Shown one piece after another: positions 6,120 through 7,933 of a DNA stretch of 7,933 nucleotides (its first letter is position 1; each line of letters opens with the position of its first letter). Both the position numbers and the translations under genes were made by a program. The stretch spans positions 1 through 7,933 of the forward strand of contig JABDJY010000415.1 in the NCBI GenBank assembly GCA_013003285.1. Direction: 5' to 3'. Origin of the DNA: Alphaproteobacteria bacterium (lineage in GTDB: Bacteria; Pseudomonadota; Alphaproteobacteria; UBA6615). The notes beneath the pieces are model-generated. The model saw only the letters and a program-made list of their open reading frames with translations, did no database searches and was not told the origin of the DNA.

Positions 6120-7739
6120 TTACGCCGCTTCTTTCTCCGGGGCGCTTTCCAGAGTTTTCAGGAAGCGGATGTCGGGCGCTTCCTTGGCGGCATTTTCCAG
6201 GTGCCAGGCGTTGCGGGCGAGGAAAACCGGCGTGCCGTCATGATCGTCGGCGATGGCGGCGCTGTTTTGGTCGATGAATTTTTTCAAGACGTAGGGATCG
6301 TCGGCCTCGAGCCAGCGTGCCGTATGTAGCGCGACCTGGCTGAAGCGCACCGGCACGTCATATTCAGTGCGGATACGGTCGGCCATGACGTCGAACTGCA
6401 GGGCGCCAAGGACACCGACGATCCAGTTCGAGCCCAGCCTTTTGCGGAATATCCGGGCGACGCCTTCCTCAGCGAGTTGGTGCAGGGCGCGGCCGAGATG
6501 CTTGACCCGCATGGGATCGGACGCGTTGATCTCCATTAACAGCTCCGGCGCGAAACTGGGCACGCCGGCGAACTCGATCTGCTCGCCCTCGGTCAGTGTG
6601 TCGCCGATGCGCAGATTGCCATGGTTGGGAATGCCGATAATATCGCCCGGCCAGGCGTCTTCGGCGGTTTCGCGCTCTTGGGCCATGAACAGCATGGCGT
6701 TGTGCAGATTGATCGACTTGCCGCTGCGCACCGCGAACAGTTTCATGCCACGCTTGAAATGACCCGATGTAACCCGGAAGAAGGCCACCCGGTCGCGATG
6801 TTTGGGGTCCATATTCGCCTGAATCTTGAACACGAAACCCGACACCTTGTCTTCTTCGGGTGAAACAGCGCGGGCAGAGGCCACACGACCGCTCGGCGGC
6901 GGCGCCAATTGCACCAGCCCATCGAGCAATTCACGGACACCGAAATTATTCACCGCCGAGCCGAAGAACACCGGACTGAGGGAGCCCTCGCGATAGGCCT
7001 CAACGTCGAGGGGTGGGCAGAGGCCCTGCGCCATGGTGAGCTGCTCGCGCAGCTCGCTCGCCGTATCTCCCGGCAACAAGCTATCGAGCCGAGGATCGTC
7101 GATGCCCTCGACCGGTTCCGCGTGATCCCAATCATCGTCGAGGGCGCCGGCGGCGTTGCCCTTTTTCATCAACGCCAGCCGGTCACGGATCACATCGTAG
7201 CAACCATGGAAATTACGGCCCATGCCAATCGGCCAACTCGCCGGGGTGACATCGAGCGCCAGCATCTGCTCGATTTCGTCGAGTAGCTCGAACGGGTCGC
7301 GGCCCTCACGGTCGAGTTTGTTGATGAAGGTAATAATCGGCACATCGCGCAGGCGGCACACTTCGAACAGCTTTCGGGTCTGCGCTTCGATACCCTTGGC
7401 GGCATCGATCACCATGACGGCGGAATCCACCGCCGACAGGGTGCGATAGGTATCCTCGCTGAAATCCTCATGGCCCGGCGTGTCGAGCAGGTTGAATGTG
7501 CAACCGCCATATTCGAAGGTCATCACCGACGACGCCACCGAAATACCGAGCTCGGCCTCGACTTTCATCCAATCCGAACGCGAGCGCCGCGCCTTGCCGC
7601 GCGCCTTCACCGCGCCGGAAAGCTGAATGGCGCCGCCGAACAGCAGCAGCTTCTCGGTCAGTGTGGTCTTGCCCGCATCGGGATGGGAGATGATGGCGAA
7701 AGTTCGCCGCCGGGCGATCTCGCCCTGGAGCTTGGTCAT
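6120..7739 (-). CDS. prfC: Peptide chain release factor 3 (RF3)
   Basis: RF3 is the cytoplasmic GTPase that recycles RF1/RF2 from ribosomes after termination. The 539-residue product has the usual length. It begins with the family-typical EIARRRTFAIISHPDAGKTT, holding the P-loop (H19-T26). DTPGHEDFSEDTYRT carries G3 (86-90), INKLD carries G4 (NKLD 140-143), and WPIGMGRNFHG follows as in other RF3 proteins. Domains II and III follow, with characteristic stretches KIQANMDPKHRDRVAFFR and EINASDPMRVKHLGRALHQL. In switch I the usual ERGIS-type motif reads ELGIS (E63-L64-G65-I66-S67), so the nearly invariant Arg is Leu. The ATG at 7739 gives the expected N-terminus, but no clear Shine-Dalgarno precedes it. 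The gene stands alone, converging on the TerB-like gene; a partial gene lies upstream on the same strand. Confidence 0.97.
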   Translation of the reverse strand: MTKLQGEIARRRTFAIISHPDAGKTTLTEKLLLFGGAIQLSGAVKARGKARRSRSDWMKVEAELGISVASSVMTFEYGGCTFNLLDTPGHEDFSEDTYRTLSAVDSAVMVIDAAKGIEAQTRKLFEVCRLRDVPIITFINKLDREGRDPFELLDEIEQMLALDVTPASWPIGMGRNFHGCYDVIRDRLALMKKGNAAGALDDDWDHAEPVEGIDDPRLDSLLPGDTASELREQLTMAQGLCPPLDVEAYREGSLSPVFFGSAVNNFGVRELLDGLVQLAPPPSGRVASARAVSPEEDKVSGFVFKIQANMDPKHRDRVAFFRVTSGHFKRGMKLFAVRSGKSINLHNAMLFMAQERETAEDAWPGDIIGIPNHGNLRIGDTLTEGEQIEFAGVPSFAPELLMEINASDPMRVKHLGRALHQLAEEGVARIFRKRLGSNWIVGVLGALQFDVMADRIRTEYDVPVRFSQVALHTARWLEADDPYVLKKFIDQNSAAIADDHDGTPVFLARNAWHLENAAKEAPDIRFLKTLESAPEKEAA

Positions 7740-7771
7740 GGGGTGTCAGGGATGTTGAGGTTCAAAGGGGC

Positions 7772-7827
7772 TATATAGGCGCTCTTAACCCGTTATGACA
7801 GGTGCAATATTGATCACTGGTTAACCC
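7772..7827 (-). promoter_or_regulatory. Possible prfC promoter region with TTAACC repeats
   Basis: In the 107-base gap upstream of prfC, TATATA (7772-7777) lies 33 bases before the ATG and could be a -10 element, though no good -35 is correctly spaced. TTAACCC occurs twice, at 7785-7791 and 7821-7827, 36 bases apart. The second copy is part of the 8-bp palindrome GGTTAACC (7819-7826), which also makes an inverted repeat with the first copy. Regulatory meaning is uncertain. Confidence 0.25.
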
Positions 7828-7846
7828 CAAACAGAGCGAGGTGTTT

Positions 7847-7933
7847 TTATGCCTTGGCGATATGGTCGCGGCAGAAGGTCAGCAGCGCGTCGTATTCGTC
7901 ATCCGGAATTGCCGACCGAGGGCACATTATTCC
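7847..7933 (-). CDS. Unrecognised protein, C-terminal 28 residues (partial)
   Basis: Read from the right edge on the minus strand, an open frame runs to TAA (plus-strand 7847-7849). Its last residues are IPDDEYDALLTFCRDHIAKA, an amphipathic, acidic helix-like ending. Most codons in the second half end in G or C as in real genes here, while the plus-strand frame from ATG 7850 has poor third positions and an Arg-rich shadow-like product. The gene lies upstream of prfC on the same strand. I do not recognise the family from so short a piece. Confidence 0.5.
   Translation of the reverse strand, partial: GIMCPRSAIPDDEYDALLTFCRDHIAKA

Noticed and set aside
7850..7933. Plus-strand frame near the right edge beginning just after a GAGG-like site
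   Set aside because: Third codon positions are poor and the product is Arg-rich, while the minus-strand frame over the same bases looks like a real C-terminus.

Overview
The window is about 60% GC by eye. Its codons end mostly in G or C, and its genes are densely packed on both strands. Gene content and protein flavour suggest an alphaproteobacterium, possibly a Rhodospirillales-like or uncultured marine lineage. This is inferred from the style of RF3, the TerB-like protein and the transporters, with no phylogenetic marker tested. There is no rRNA, tRNA, CRISPR array or insertion sequence that I can recognise.

Left part (1-2257). The window opens inside the 3' end of an iron-sulfur subunit of a molybdopterin oxidoreductase, resembling the small subunit of pyrogallol/resorcinol-type transhydroxylases, with a C-terminal beta-sandwich domain. 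Converging on it is a CmcJ/NvfI/AsaB-like oxidoreductase with an HxD motif. Divergent from that gene is a PPOX-type (split-barrel) flavoprotein. The three are compatible with redox conversion of aromatic or other organic compounds, but that link is inference from adjacency.

Middle part (2277-5307). A ten-helix DMT/EamA transporter lies downstream of a small cysteine-dioxygenase-like cupin on the minus strand. An MFS transporter of the fosmidomycin-resistance (Fsr) type is divergent from the cupin. The cupin/MFS intergenic region holds a clear imperfect palindrome.

Right part (5308-7933). A TerB-like gene is interrupted by an in-frame TAG stop at codon 50, while homology and frame continue on both sides. 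It converges on prfC, which encodes peptide chain release factor 3. RF3 here has an unusual leucine where translational GTPases almost always carry arginine in switch I. The right edge contains the last 28 codons of an unrecognised minus-strand gene.

I did not find a clearly new multi-gene system. The points most worth checking are the TAG-interrupted TerB gene, the altered active site of the CDO-like cupin, the RF3 switch I substitution, and the CmcJ-like enzyme beside the transhydroxylase-like subunit.
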